From: Torulaspora globosa | Taxonomy: Eukaryota; Ascomycota; Saccharomycetes; Saccharomycetales; Saccharomycetaceae | Reading direction: 5' to 3' | Assembly: GCF_014133895.1 (NCBI RefSeq) | Contig: NC_050728.1 | Coordinates: forward strand, 310,001-374,000 | DNA length: 64,000 nucleotides | Part shown: positions 16,303 through 26,002 of the stretch, one piece after another | Layout: each line of letters opens with the position of its first letter | Numbering within the stretch: position 1 is the stretch's first letter | The notes under the pieces: generated by a model | What the model saw: only the letters and a program-made list of their open reading frames with translations | Told to the model about the DNA's origin: nothing | Database searches by the model: none | Program-made: the position numbers and the translations under genes

Positions 16303-19302
16303 TTAAACATGCGCAGGTGAAAGCATCTTTCTTAGTTCACCTTCGAAAACCTGGGTGCCAAATCTCATGATCTCGCTCTCGTCAACCTTCCTATTCAGCA
16401 AAATCTGATATTCTTCTTCCAAATCTTTTTCATTGTCATCGAAAAGAGCTTCATAATCCGCAACGTCGAGATCCAGATCGACCAGATCTCCATCCTGCAA
16501 ACCCAATGTCTCGGTGTTAGAAGGCATGACAAAGGAATTCAGCTGCTTCCATTTCTCTTCAAGAACTTTCGTCGCGTGCCGGTTGATTTTAACATCATCT
16601 TTTTTCCGCTTCTTATCCAGAAGCTTGCTATAGGCCTTCCGTGCAATTTGCTTCTTTTCTATAACGTTGTCCAGTTGGTTGATCAACAGAGAGACCTCAA
16701 TGTCGGAGGATTGCAGCAAGCAATCGAAATCGATCCTACCGTCGGCTGATCCGTATTTGCTTTGTTGTAGAAATTTCACAACGTCCACAATCCATGTTAC
16801 AAACCCTTCGAATATTCCTTCGGTATCATGGACGTACACATCGTGGATAAACTCGAGAAATGAGTCCTCATGCTTCGTAACCAGGTCATTAATGCTTTCA
16901 ACAACATTAAAGCGTGTCGAAGCTCCTAGCTGTCCTTCAAGGAAACTATCAATAAGTTTTATCAAATCGTTCATGAACTTTTCAAAGTTCTTCAGCGCAA
17001 TATCCACCCTCGCGACCTTGAAAATTCTAACCATAGGTTCGTAAAGAAGTGCCATGATTGATTTGAGCAGCTGTGACAATTCTGGGTCTTGCCATAGCTT
17101 TTTCATTAGCTTCTTGTCCCGCTCCCTAATGTAAAGGTGCAAGAGTTCCTTGATGCGAGAGAATAGAGCACCTTCGTCTTTTGGCCCATCTGGATGATTC
17201 TCGTCAAGATTATCCTGTTTTGACTTCCATGCTGCATAAGACTCGATAACTTCTCCTACCACCTCATGCGAAATGCTTCCGGATTCGGCTTTCCTCAGCA
17301 GAATTACCAGGGATATGGGGGTCTTGGTGGTTTCCGACTCCTCTTGAGCACTTTGCATGTCCATAATTGCTCCATCATCATTTTCGAAGATGACAGCTTT
17401 TAAGCACTTGATAATCTCCAAATTCAGAGCTGAGACCTCGATTATTTTGGTTTCCAGTTCTTGTATAACTTTTTCCTGGTTCCTCAAATCATCCGATAGG
17501 ACCGTAGCAAACATAGTTTGAAGCAGAGACTGGCTTCCAAAGGGTTGAGCCATGAACAAATCTATCATTGCCTTCATAATCCCCATCGGGTTCGTCAATT
17601 TCAGTATTTGTGCCATCACTCCATAAGGCATTAATCTATGCAGTTTTTTAACCTGGTTGAAAAACTCGTAACCGCCGTCATTACCCAAAAACATTTGATA
17701 AATTGTTGAAGACACATAGATTTTGCACCATTCGACAAAGCTTAATAACAGAGGAGATAGGTCGCGCATCCTGGTCTTTACTTTCAATTCTTGCATCAAA
17801 CCCAGAAGATAGCCCTCATCTCGCAGCAGGGATGTCTTAAATTCCTTCATCGACTCCTGCAATTTCAGCGATTTTTCCAAAGCAAGTTTTTGGAACTTTA
17901 CTTGAATCTCCAAATTTCGCACGTCAACCAAATTCCGCTGTGCAATGTCTTCACGTATTTCTCGAGATAGCATCTCATACTTGATGGGTGAAACAGTGAA
18001 AAATCTCGAAAGGATAGAACTCGAAGCGATCTCCTTGTCAGAGCATAATGTGCGTAGGTACTGTCTCAATGAAGTTCTCATTCTTTCGCAGAGAAGTTTG
18101 CTATCTCTAAATTCCCACGCGTCATGGAACTCCTCCATAGCTTCGGTATCCTCATCTTCATCTGAGTTCTCCGCAGAATCCGTTCTATCAATATCTCCTG
18201 TCGAATTAGATTGCGTCACATCATCCGGAAAAGTAGAAATAATTCTTTCCTTAGGAGTATAAGGAACGTCAGATGTAGCTACGGCTTGCACACTTTTTTT
18301 CGTCCTATGTGGTAAACGGGCAAGTCTTTTTCCTGGAAAATCCGTCTTCAGCGAATGTGATAGTTGTTTGAAATCTTCATAGCTTTTAGCGGTGTAGTAC
18401 TGTTGCTTAGATTCGGACTCTCGCGAGGCTCTCAATATAAAGTAATGCGGGTTCTTAGATGACTTAGCCGAATCACCAGAATCCATAATGTTGAGTTTTG
18501 AGAACAGTGCGGCTGATGAAGATGCCATACTAAACGTACTCTTCATCCATCTCGGAGATAAAGGGGTGCCTTTCGGAGAGGCCACTTTCTTTCTTTCCGG
18601 AAACAAATCCGTCTCATGCACCACCGCTACGATGTTTAGATCCCATCCGCCTATAAAGATTGGTTCGGTTGCCATCAGATATTGCAAGTTCTCTCTGCTC
18701 GGCATGGTAAATTGTTCTATCACCGTGCTCTTCTTTGCTCCATTTTGCTTCAGCATAAACTTGTCTTGGCAATAATATTCTGTTTCCTGAGAGGTACCGA
18801 TTCCGGAGTTGAATAACAGCAGCAGAGCTTTGCTCAATTTTGTCGAGATTTTCTTGCGTTTGGTAGATTCCTCCCTGTTATAACTATCACTGAAACCCAG
18901 TTCCATGAAGTGTTCAAAAAATACCTGAACCTTCTCCTGCCAAAATGATTCGTCAGATGCCAAATCCTTAGATAACAGCGGAAACGGTATGACGAACCGC
19001 TGCAATACGTAGCTCAACATCGGGAATTCTGTTTCAACTTGCAGGGCAACAGAGGAACTGTCGCTCTTTTCTTCCAAGGAGCTCTTATTTGTGCTGGATC
19101 TTGGTGACACACTGCTCTTGGCATGCTTCAAGGCTCGCTTCATAGACGACCTTTTTGCCCTTGGATCCTCATTGCTGAAGGGAAAACCGAACTTTCTTAA
19201 TGCATACTGGTTGTTCAAAGCGGCAAATTCGCGGTCCAGTTGATACTTGAGTAATTCCCTCTTAAGATAATGCTCCTCGGTTGGGTCTAGTGTCCTAGGC
19301 AT
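16303..19302 (-). CDS. LEC1: YPR097W/Lec1-like PX-domain lipid-binding protein
   Basis: A 999-residue protein with a PX domain, expected to bind phosphoinositides; the yeast counterpart is linked to ergosterol and lipid-droplet/cortex distribution. The N-terminus (MPRTLDPTEEHYLKRELLKYQLDREFAAL in part) is the PX-associated (PXB-type) region. The PX core lies at about residues 285-370 (HYFILRASRESESKQQYYTAKSYEDF, then DFPGKRLARLPHR, the lipid-binding Pro/Arg loop) and carries a long Ser/Asp/Glu-rich insertion at about 375-415. The C-terminal 500 residues are helical (DUF3818-type). I take the ATG at 19302; an in-frame TTG 36 bases upstream is not used. Position and strand match YPR097W between YPR098C and YPR095C. 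Confidence 0.87.
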   Translation of the reverse strand: MPRTLDPTEEHYLKRELLKYQLDREFAALNNQYALRKFGFPFSNEDPRAKRSSMKRALKHAKSSVSPRSSTNKSSLEEKSDSSSVALQVETEFPMLSYVLQRFVIPFPLLSKDLASDESFWQEKVQVFFEHFMELGFSDSYNREESTKRKKISTKLSKALLLLFNSGIGTSQETEYYCQDKFMLKQNGAKKSTVIEQFTMPSRENLQYLMATEPIFIGGWDLNIVAVVHETDLFPERKKVASPKGTPLSPRWMKSTFSMASSSAALFSKLNIMDSGDSAKSSKNPHYFILRASRESESKQQYYTAKSYEDFKQLSHSLKTDFPGKRLARLPHRTKKSVQAVATSDVPYTPKERIISTFPDDVTQSNSTGDIDRTDSAENSDEDEDTEAMEEFHDAWEFRDSKLLCERMRTSLRQYLRTLCSDKEIASSSILSRFFTVSPIKYEMLSREIREDIAQRNLVDVRNLEIQVKFQKLALEKSLKLQESMKEFKTSLLRDEGYLLGLMQELKVKTRMRDLSPLLLSFVEWCKIYVSSTIYQMFLGNDGGYEFFNQVKKLHRLMPYGVMAQILKLTNPMGIMKAMIDLFMAQPFGSQSLLQTMFATVLSDDLRNQEKVIQELETKIIEVSALNLEIIKCLKAVIFENDDGAIMDMQSAQEESETTKTPISLVILLRKAESGSISHEVVGEVIESYAAWKSKQDNLDENHPDGPKDEGALFSRIKELLHLYIRERDKKLMKKLWQDPELSQLLKSIMALLYEPMVRIFKVARVDIALKNFEKFMNDLIKLIDSFLEGQLGASTRFNVVESINDLVTKHEDSFLEFIHDVYVHDTEGIFEGFVTWIVDVVKFLQQSKYGSADGRIDFDCLLQSSDIEVSLLINQLDNVIEKKQIARKAYSKLLDKKRKKDDVKINRHATKVLEEKWKQLNSFVMPSNTETLGLQDGDLVDLDLDVADYEALFDDNEKDLEEEYQILLNRKVDESEIMRFGTQVFEGELRKMLSPAHV

Positions 19303-19951
19303 TTCGAAGGCAGAAGTGGGTTCTGGCCTTGTCAGCAAACTAGCGGATGTTCCGAGCGTCGATAGCCAAAGCTCAAAGTGTTGTGGCCTTCTAATCAGAC
19401 CTCCATTGTTGTTGTTAATTCGCTAATGAGCCTTTTTTCGTCCAGAGTTAGCGATGACTGAAATGCTTTGCATGTGTCAACAAGATCAACAGATCTCCTA
19501 TTGCAATGGCAGATAGAACTAATGATTATCAACAACAAAATGCGTGGCCACTGTGACGCCTTCGAGTAACTGAGAAGGCTCACGAGCCTGAAAACTCCAA
19601 TTGGCTGCTCATAGGAAGACGTTGTATCGCTTATCAGCGGTGACCTGCCTGAGCATGCTACCTTGATCATTGACTATTATTCAATAAATGAGCATCGAAG
19701 GTTGCTCCCCTATTCACAACAAGACCTGGAAACGGTCAATCTTGAACAACAACTGTAACCAGAACAAGAACCCAGCTCTCCTATCTCCAAAACAGGATCT
19801 TTGAAGGCAACATGACGCTCCCTAGTGTGGTTCAAGTTTTTAAAAGATGCAGCTTGATAACAAACGCTATATTTGCCGCCGAAATGTGTGGGGTACCCTG
19901 CTTAATCACGGCAGATATGGAGCTTAATTAATACGCAAAAAACAAAACATT
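19303..19951. other. Spacer between LEC1 and tRNA-Val
   Basis: About 650 bases. A minus-strand ATG frame (19395-19670, 91 codons) is present but has no recognisable similarity and is not in phase with LEC1. The rest is AT-rich without clear signals. Confidence 0.4.
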
Positions 19952-20025
19952 GGTTTCGTGGTCTAGTTGGTTATGGCATCTGCTTAACACGCAGAACGTC
20001 CCCAGTTCGATCCTGGGCGAAATCA
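19952..20025 (+). tRNA. tRNA-Val (AAC)
   Basis: A 74-base intronless gene with complete cloverleaf: acceptor GGTTTCG pairing with CGAAATC (ending in the discriminator A), A box TGGTCTAGTTGG, anticodon stem TCTGC/GCAGA with loop TTAACAC (anticodon AAC at 19986-19988), and B box GTTCGATCC. It is virtually identical to yeast tRNA-Val(AAC). Confidence 0.97.
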
Positions 20026-20027
20026 AA

Positions 20028-20034
20028 TTTTTTT
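20028..20034 (+). terminator. RNA polymerase III terminator of tRNA-Val
   Basis: A run of seven T begins two bases after the tRNA 3' end. Confidence 0.9.
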
Positions 20035-20500
20035 ATTTCTCATCTTTTAGCCGCCGCTTCGGACAATTGAATTAACTTTATATAAGGTGACGAGAACCGT
20101 TGAAATCCCCACGCTGCAAGGGCATGAGTCACCGTCTCCGAGGACCACGTAGCCTGAGCTCAGACCTACCATTGCTTGAACCGTAATCCGAGTGATAATG
20201 CTATTAGCTAGAGCTTGTCTTGTTCGTGTACTTGACTGCTGGGGTATTGACCTCTTTTCCTCCAAACTGCGTGTGCTAGCACGAAATAAAGGAGAGACAC
20301 ATCCGGATACGGAACTTTAAAAGTAAACGATAGTCTTCTTCTCAGTGTAATTGAGGTTTGATTTGTCTTCCCAATTGAAAGCAAAAGGTTCAGACGTAAG
20401 AGCAAATCAGTAGTTTTACTATTGGTCGGTAACTTCACAAGATTTCGCATTCTCTTACAGAAAGAGGTGTAGTGAGATCCATGCCATCTAATTATTAGAC
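20035..20500. other. Spacer between tRNA-Val and SYT1
   Basis: About 465 bases forming the SYT1 upstream region. Open frames on the minus strand overlap the SYT1 start and are not credible. I see no clear factor site. Confidence 0.4.
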
Positions 20501-23500
20501 ATGAATCAATCATTAGCGATGTTGATGAAGCTGAAGCTGTTTCAGGCAGGTCATCCGGATAGCTCTGATGAGAGAGATTTCCCGATAGGCCATAAGAAGG
20601 ACAAGAAGCACAAACTTTGGGGCAAATCAAGACTTGGTGGACACAATGGCAAGAGTTTACCGGAATTGTCCAGTGGAATTACACATGAATCACCGCAGTT
20701 GAAATCTATTGGCGAAGAAGAGAGCTCAAAAGCTCGCAAGAGCGAACTGGATCCAGAGGGAAGCCAGGATGGGAATCTCAGTACACAGGGCTCTGGAAGA
20801 AGAAATGGGAAATTACGAAATCTGAAGCATAAAATCAGCTTGCATGATATCAAGTCTTTCAGATCATCCTCTTCGCAAAGTGTCAAGCAGGCAGATGCCG
20901 ACCAGAAAGGACGGCCTCGCAGCTCTGGGGACGACGAATCGAGCCACGCGCTAGACAACGAGATGACTAAACGAGGAAATGGCGAAGTTGCCCGCGCTCC
21001 TATGTATTCTACTAGCTCGGTTTGGTCTGCGAGGTCTCCAAGTTCTGCTGCGAAGACCGAGTACCACGGTCACACTTCCACGGCATCGTCGGTTCGCTTT
21101 TCAAGCAACATAACTAGCAGCAGGTCACACGCGTCGATTGCATTCCATCATTCAAGAAGCGGTTCCATGGAGGTCAAAGGCTCGAAGATCAGATCAGCGC
21201 CGATGGGCCGCCGGAGAAGTCGGACGGTTGGTGGTTCTGACTGCGTGGAACCAAATAAACATACTCCACTGGCTGGAGCGACGGGTAGCGACTTTATGTC
21301 ATCTATCACCTCCCATCTGGGAAGATCCCGCAGCAGCTCCCAAGCTAGCAGGTCGCCGCTTATAAGCTCACAAAGCAATTCGCATATACAATTTCCTAAT
21401 ACTGCCGCGGTGCGTGCAGCGACGCCACCAACGCCGCCCAGATTATCGAACGGTACTATCCCGTTCCCCACGGCTGGTTCTCAGCAAGCAATGAGCCAGC
21501 AATCTATATCAAGGAGAAGCAGCTCATTGGTTAATGCATTCAATAGCTTTGTCAACTTGAGGTCATCCAGCGCATCCTCGATGAAAGGCCCCTCCGTCAA
21601 AACACTCACTCCCAAATTTGACATTTCTCTGGATGATTTCTCAGAACCTCCAGAGCCTACGCCGGATGAATCGCCAAAAGAATATTTACTCAAGTTGGGG
21701 CAGTTTGGTAAATTTATCGGGATTATTCTTTGTAGCGAGAATGATCCATTCAAACTGCAGTCATTGAAGTACTTTCTAACCCATTACTTCGATTTTAATC
21801 ATGATCCCCTGGATATATCACTGCGAAAGCTGCTGATGTTTTTGGACTTGCCAAAAGAGACCCAGCAGATTGACAGGCTGCTCTCCGTCTTCAGTCAAGT
21901 TTACTACGAAGTGCAACTGGCAACCGAGGCTTTTTGTCCTTGGAGTAACAGCGATCAAGTATACTTCGTGGCTTTCTCTCTCTTAATGTTACACACCGAT
22001 TATTTCAATCCAAGAAACCGATTCAAGATGACGAAATGTGAGTTCATTGGCTTAGTTCATGATGATCAGCAGTCAGACGGTTTCAAAATACCCAAAGAGA
22101 TACTTGCATACTATTATGATAACATTGTCGCTAAGGAATCGCCAAAATTCGATTTTTTTTCTGTTCAGCAACCATTAAACAGCTCTGACGTTCGAGCTCA
22201 GAACGAGACTTCGGGGTCTCACTCCTCGCCCGTTTATTCCCCTATTGAAATCATCAATGCAGCTGGATCACTGGCATATCAAGATCAAATCCCCGTGACC
22301 TACGCATCGCGTGGTCGCGTCTCTTCGAATTCCTATTCCTCGTATTTTCCCCATGTTCCAATCTCAACTTCAAGCAGCAGTGCTTCAGTTTTACAAGATG
22401 ATGTCGATATATACTCGCATATCTTAGAAAATTCTCTTTCCGAAATGGATATGAGTGGCGAGGTTAACAGATACTGGGACGACAATTGCATTTCACGGCC
22501 GTTGACTAGTGCTAACAACAGATATGCCAAATATTTTTCAATCCTGAAAGAGATAAAGGGCGGCTATCTGAAGATACGCAAAGACCTTGTGGCAAGAATT
22601 GCATTACCAAATTTTGAGATCTTAAACGAATCTGACGACGATTATAGGTACCTGAAGATTATTCAGATGGGTGAAATTCAACACCTTACTATCAATAAGA
22701 AGTTTTCCATTGTTGGAGCAGTGCATAAGATTTCATGGAAGAAAGAGTACGCGATTCTTACTCCCTCTGGGCTACTGATATTTGATTGCATGGATTGGGT
22801 CAGTCCTGACCTTGTGAAGGATGAAAAAACAGGCACATCTAATTATATTATTGAGTACAAATGTGACGCCCCTATTATATCTGAGTCTCCGATTTGCTGT
22901 AATGGGCTTCTCGCTATTCGAAAAGAGGATGAAATGGCCAAAACTGGCATCTTTTATTGCCAAACGGCCGATGAGCATAACCTCGACGCTGAGTTGGCAG
23001 ATATCCCAGCAGATTGCATAATGCATCTGCATGGCTCGCAAAAGGTTAACGTCTGGAAATGTTCCGGTCAATATGAGCGGGACAATTGGATCGATGCGAT
23101 TAACTTAATGGCCGCATACGATGGTTGCTACTACAAGCCAGGTTCTTTGGACAATAGCATTATGACCCTGAGAAAGCATTCCATGAAAGAACGGATAAGC
23201 AAGCTGGAACATTCAACTGAGGAGAAAGCTGCCAAGCTGCGAGAACTGCAAACAGTGATGCCGCTTTATCGCCAATGTATGCCTCTAAGCTATAAAACTA
23301 GAAATGAATTGACGGCCCATATCAAACAGCTGGCTGTAAGAATGGACTGGCTAGTTTATGAAACAAAACGAAATGAAGTGTATTTGGATGTCATTCGGCA
23401 AGTAGATGCCAGCTTCCAACTATGTCTGAACAAAGCTTCCGAAGCAGAAGATTTTGACTCGCGTAACAACGTTAATTCGATCCATGAAAGCTTTATTTTC

Positions 23501-23608
23501 AGTGAGGAACTGATACCAGCACGTCACGCTGAAGACAGCTCAAAGTTCAACGACAGTTTGGAGATCGATACCAATGACTTCTTTCTGGAAGGTTATAATG
23601 ATAGGTGA
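20501..23608 (+). CDS. SYT1: Syt1, Sec7-domain guanine exchange factor for Arf/Arl GTPases
   Basis: Guanine-nucleotide exchange factor of the trans-Golgi; in yeast it activates Arl1 and acts on Arfs. The 1035-residue protein has a Ser/Arg-rich, probably disordered and phosphorylated first third. The Sec7 domain lies at about residues 385-550 (KEYLLKLGQFGKFIGIILC, FLTHYFDFNHDPLDISLRKLL, LPKETQQIDRLLSVFSQVYY); the glutamic finger is Glu453 in the LPKETQQIDR motif. MLHTDYFNP is the second Sec7 signature. A PH domain covers about 720-870 (KKEYAILTPSGLLIF to DNWIDAINLMAAYDG), followed by a short coiled coil at about 890-915. It is shorter than I recall for S. cerevisiae Syt1, mainly in the disordered part. 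The ATG at 20501 is clear. Confidence 0.92.
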   Translation: MNQSLAMLMKLKLFQAGHPDSSDERDFPIGHKKDKKHKLWGKSRLGGHNGKSLPELSSGITHESPQLKSIGEEESSKARKSELDPEGSQDGNLSTQGSGRRNGKLRNLKHKISLHDIKSFRSSSSQSVKQADADQKGRPRSSGDDESSHALDNEMTKRGNGEVARAPMYSTSSVWSARSPSSAAKTEYHGHTSTASSVRFSSNITSSRSHASIAFHHSRSGSMEVKGSKIRSAPMGRRRSRTVGGSDCVEPNKHTPLAGATGSDFMSSITSHLGRSRSSSQASRSPLISSQSNSHIQFPNTAAVRAATPPTPPRLSNGTIPFPTAGSQQAMSQQSISRRSSSLVNAFNSFVNLRSSSASSMKGPSVKTLTPKFDISLDDFSEPPEPTPDESPKEYLLKLGQFGKFIGIILCSENDPFKLQSLKYFLTHYFDFNHDPLDISLRKLLMFLDLPKETQQIDRLLSVFSQVYYEVQLATEAFCPWSNSDQVYFVAFSLLMLHTDYFNPRNRFKMTKCEFIGLVHDDQQSDGFKIPKEILAYYYDNIVAKESPKFDFFSVQQPLNSSDVRAQNETSGSHSSPVYSPIEIINAAGSLAYQDQIPVTYASRGRVSSNSYSSYFPHVPISTSSSSASVLQDDVDIYSHILENSLSEMDMSGEVNRYWDDNCISRPLTSANNRYAKYFSILKEIKGGYLKIRKDLVARIALPNFEILNESDDDYRYLKIIQMGEIQHLTINKKFSIVGAVHKISWKKEYAILTPSGLLIFDCMDWVSPDLVKDEKTGTSNYIIEYKCDAPIISESPICCNGLLAIRKEDEMAKTGIFYCQTADEHNLDAELADIPADCIMHLHGSQKVNVWKCSGQYERDNWIDAINLMAAYDGCYYKPGSLDNSIMTLRKHSMKERISKLEHSTEEKAAKLRELQTVMPLYRQCMPLSYKTRNELTAHIKQLAVRMDWLVYETKRNEVYLDVIRQVDASFQLCLNKASEAEDFDSRNNVNSIHESFIFSEELIPARHAEDSSKFNDSLEIDTNDFFLEGYNDR

Positions 23609-23680
23609 CCTGAAACAGTTTTGTAGCGTCTTCAGAATTTATTCATATTGGTACCCAAGAGTGGGCCATAAAACAAAATC

Positions 23681-24007
23681 TCATCTATTACTCAAAGTCT
23701 TTTTTTCGAAGTGCTTGTCAGTCCTGTTACTACCAATATTTATAATCCTAGGACAACCGTCACGGCTTTTCTCAAGCCTACAGCACTCCCAACAGTAAAA
23801 AGCTTCTGTCACACCGGTAGATCCACATATTATGCAATTTATGCCACTTCTGCCGAAAGCACACTGCTCGCAAATTCTGACTTTACTTCTTGGTCTCTCT
23901 AGGGTGTCACATATTGGACATTTCCCGTCGCATTTCTCACAAAGCAAGCCAATGTGAGTCCCAGGCTGCTTCATACACATAACTAGATCCAGTTGATGGC
24001 GCGACAT
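23681..24007 (-). CDS. RDS3: Rds3, U2 snRNP SF3b zinc-knuckle protein (PHF5A family)
   Basis: Small SF3b subunit that supports branch-site recognition by U2 snRNP. The 108 residues match the nearly invariant PHF5A/Rds3 family in length and sequence: RHQLDLVMCMKQPGTHIGLL at the start, then paired Cys motifs (CEKCDGKCPICD, ICEQCAFG, CIICGS, CWECCRLEKSRDGCPRI) that bind three zinc ions in a knotted fold. The ATG lies at 24007 (minus strand). It converges with SYT1 (72 bases) and diverges from ASR1 over 213 bases containing a 9-bp tandem repeat. Confidence 0.96.
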   Translation of the reverse strand: MSRHQLDLVMCMKQPGTHIGLLCEKCDGKCPICDTLERPRSKVRICEQCAFGRSGINCIICGSTGVTEAFYCWECCRLEKSRDGCPRIINIGSNRTDKHFEKKTLSNR

Positions 24008-24126
24008 GCTTAATATGGTCTCTCTGCTCGAGAGCTTCTTGCTCGACAGTGCGAAACTGAGAGGTTATGTGCTTTTAAAGTGTGTTCAGATCAAGACTAC
24101 TTTGAGATGATAAGTAGAGAAACTAC

Positions 24127-24171
24127 GCAAGTGAAGCAAGTGAAGCAAGTGAAGCAAGTGAAGCAAGTGAA
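24127..24171 (+). repeat. 9-bp tandem repeat in the RDS3-ASR1 promoter
   Basis: Five exact head-to-tail copies of GCAAGTGAA, with the first four bases of a sixth, 50-94 bases upstream of ASR1. The purity suggests recent expansion or a repeated binding site. Confidence 0.95.
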
Positions 24172-24220
24172 GCAAAGGAGGCTGATTGGAGTGATATAAA
24201 GTTCTAAAGAACCTCGGGAA

Positions 24221-24514
24221 ATGCCCGAAGTGCTCCAGGCTTTGTGCTCCATATGTTTAACAGAGATAGGTGGGGAATTCGGAGAACTTAGTCCCTGCAA
24301 GCACAAATTCCATCAGGAATGTATCAGACAATGGCACACTTGTGCTCCGGACCTGAGATGTCCTGCTTGTCGGGTCGAATCGGACTCTTTCATTGTTGCA
24401 GGACAACATAAGATTGACTTGACGACAGGATTCAAGGTGAAGACGCTAGTTGATGCTCAGCAGACCGAATTGCTCGACCGCTTAAATAATACGGCGGTAT
24501 GTAGAGATCAATAA
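24221..24514 (+). CDS. ASR1: Asr1-like RING-H2 protein, short form without PHD finger
   Basis: A 97-residue protein with a complete RING-H2 finger: Cys9, Cys12, Cys26, His28, His31, Cys34, Cys47, Cys50. It matches the N-terminus of S. cerevisiae Asr1, a ubiquitin ligase that modifies RNA polymerase II, including RCPACRVESDSF and the following GQHKIDLTTGFKVK. Yeast Asr1 is about 288 residues and has a second, PHD-like finger and an RNA polymerase II CTD-binding region; here the frame stops (TAA) about 45 residues after the RING. No continuation with PHD cysteines appears in the 288 bases before TWF1 in any + frame. A GTATGT lies at 24497 just before the stop, but no good branch site follows. 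Either a natural short form or a truncated gene. Position and strand fit YPR093C. Confidence 0.75.
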   Translation: MPEVLQALCSICLTEIGGEFGELSPCKHKFHQECIRQWHTCAPDLRCPACRVESDSFIVAGQHKIDLTTGFKVKTLVDAQQTELLDRLNNTAVCRDQ

Positions 24515-24802
24515 CATCGCTGAAGTTTAAGATGCAGCAGTTTTTGGTCTGGCACCTTAACGGAACTGATTCTAGTGAGTTGCGCAAGGTTACGGAGATA
24601 GAACAGCACTCGTTAATTGAACGGTTGATGAACCACTTAGCAGGTATCTGGTTGACCCAGAGATGCAAAACAAGTAAATAGGGCGTGATCCTGCCGCTGT
24701 GAAAGCCACCTATAGTTTAGTCTGTTTATCAAAATACAAATAGAACTCTAAACTTAACATTTTCATACCCTGAAGAGTTTAAAGATACATGAGTGATTAT
24801 CT

Positions 24803-25789
24803 TCAGGTTCTTCTCTTTCTTGTGGGTCCCTTAGGCCGGCTGAACTTTACGTCTGAGGCAGACTTTGACTCTGCATCTTCCGCTGCGAGTGCCTCCGGAG
24901 TGGAGGGCGAAAGGGACGAAAGCTCCAACTCTTCCGGGTCGCCGATCTCTATAATCTTGGCGAGCTCTAGATGATCTTCGTCTTTCAAATGTTTGATAAA
25001 TCCAGCCCTGTTAGAGGCATAGACCATGCGATCTCTCACTTTGCTGCCTGATGGACAACAATAAATGAAATAGTACAGACTTCCGTTTCTGTAGATAACG
25101 TAACTCGGATGATCTTCCACTATTTCCACCTTACGAGGCGAATCGATGTTATACTTCGCAGCTACTTGGATCTGCTCGCTAGCTAGATCTATTCTGAATG
25201 AGATGACGTTATAATTCTTCATTAGCTCCGCGATACTCCCCTCTCCAGTTTTAACCCGAAAAGCCAAGGATTTTGGCACCCCGTCCGTTTGAGATACGAG
25301 CTTTCTTCCATTTGGATAGTACTCAGAAGCCTTCAGCCGCTGTTGCTGCTGGGCGATCTCAATGTCCGCTTTCTCGGACTCAGTTAGAACGGACGCCTCC
25401 TGGGCGTTCCGCTCGTCGACGACTTGGAGCAATTCGCTTGCATCTGTAAGTAGCGATTGTCTACCGATGCCGCTAGTACCAATTTGCCTGACCAATGTAT
25501 TTTTTGTTGATGCATAAAGCATTTTGGATCTCACGGGCGAGGAGTCAGGAACATACGAAATGAAATGATATTGCTTTGGGTCTTCAAGTGTGCCTCTGAT
25601 GAAAACATATAATGGCTCTTCGGCCAAATTATCTATAACCTGTTCGAGTGAACTGTATTTCGCACTAAATTGAACCGCAGTGGCATCCTTGGATATCTGA
25701 GCTGTGATAGCAAAGACTTCATTCGAGTCAGGGTTGCTCAGCAAATCCAAGAGATTCTGGTCAGCTAGAATACCAGACTGGTTTGACAT
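24803..25789 (-). CDS. TWF1: Twf1, twinfilin, actin monomer-sequestering protein
   Basis: Binds ADP-actin monomers and capping protein and promotes filament depolymerisation at cortical patches. The 328-residue protein contains two ADF/cofilin-homology domains: about residues 5-140 (LYVFIRGTLEDPKQYHFISYVPD, RSKMLYASTKNTLVRQIG) and about 170-300 (SFRIDLASEQIQVA, YYFIYCCPSGSKVRDRMVYAS). A short tail ending FSRPKGPTRKRRT follows; the basic tail is the family's capping-protein/PIP2-binding element. The length equals the S. cerevisiae protein within a few residues. It converges with ASR1 and is followed upstream by the YGR079W-like gene on the same strand, the order of YGR080W-YGR079W. Confidence 0.95.
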   Translation of the reverse strand: MSNQSGILADQNLLDLLSNPDSNEVFAITAQISKDATAVQFSAKYSSLEQVIDNLAEEPLYVFIRGTLEDPKQYHFISYVPDSSPVRSKMLYASTKNTLVRQIGTSGIGRQSLLTDASELLQVVDERNAQEASVLTESEKADIEIAQQQQRLKASEYYPNGRKLVSQTDGVPKSLAFRVKTGEGSIAELMKNYNVISFRIDLASEQIQVAAKYNIDSPRKVEIVEDHPSYVIYRNGSLYYFIYCCPSGSKVRDRMVYASNRAGFIKHLKDEDHLELAKIIEIGDPEELELSSLSPSTPEALAAEDAESKSASDVKFSRPKGPTRKRRT

Positions 25790-26002
25790 CGTTCGCTTGT
25801 AAGCCTTTCCTTAACTACCTAAACCATTACCAGGTGAACTCAAGTCCCCTGATCTAATAGCTCGATGGCTAGCTGCCCTTACACCACAAACAAATTTAAA
25901 GAAAAATACATAGGCTTCACTATAAAGTGGACAGAACTGAATAGAATTGCGAAGTTGAATGGACTAAAGACCAGCATGACTTGGATTAAATGACTGAATA
26001 TA

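Noticed and set aside
19395..19670. 91-codon minus-strand ATG frame upstream of LEC1
   Set aside because: No recognised family, out of phase with LEC1, no splice signals to join it, and not on the strand expected for YPR096C.
24497..24502. GTATGT donor-like sequence in the ASR1 end
   Set aside because: No TACTAAC-like branch site follows before TWF1; the best CTTAAC is weak and splicing would not give a sensible frame.
24532..24681. 49-codon plus frame after ASR1
   Set aside because: Considered as a lost ASR1 exon, but it has no PHD cysteines and no branch site plus acceptor that would join it to the RING exon.
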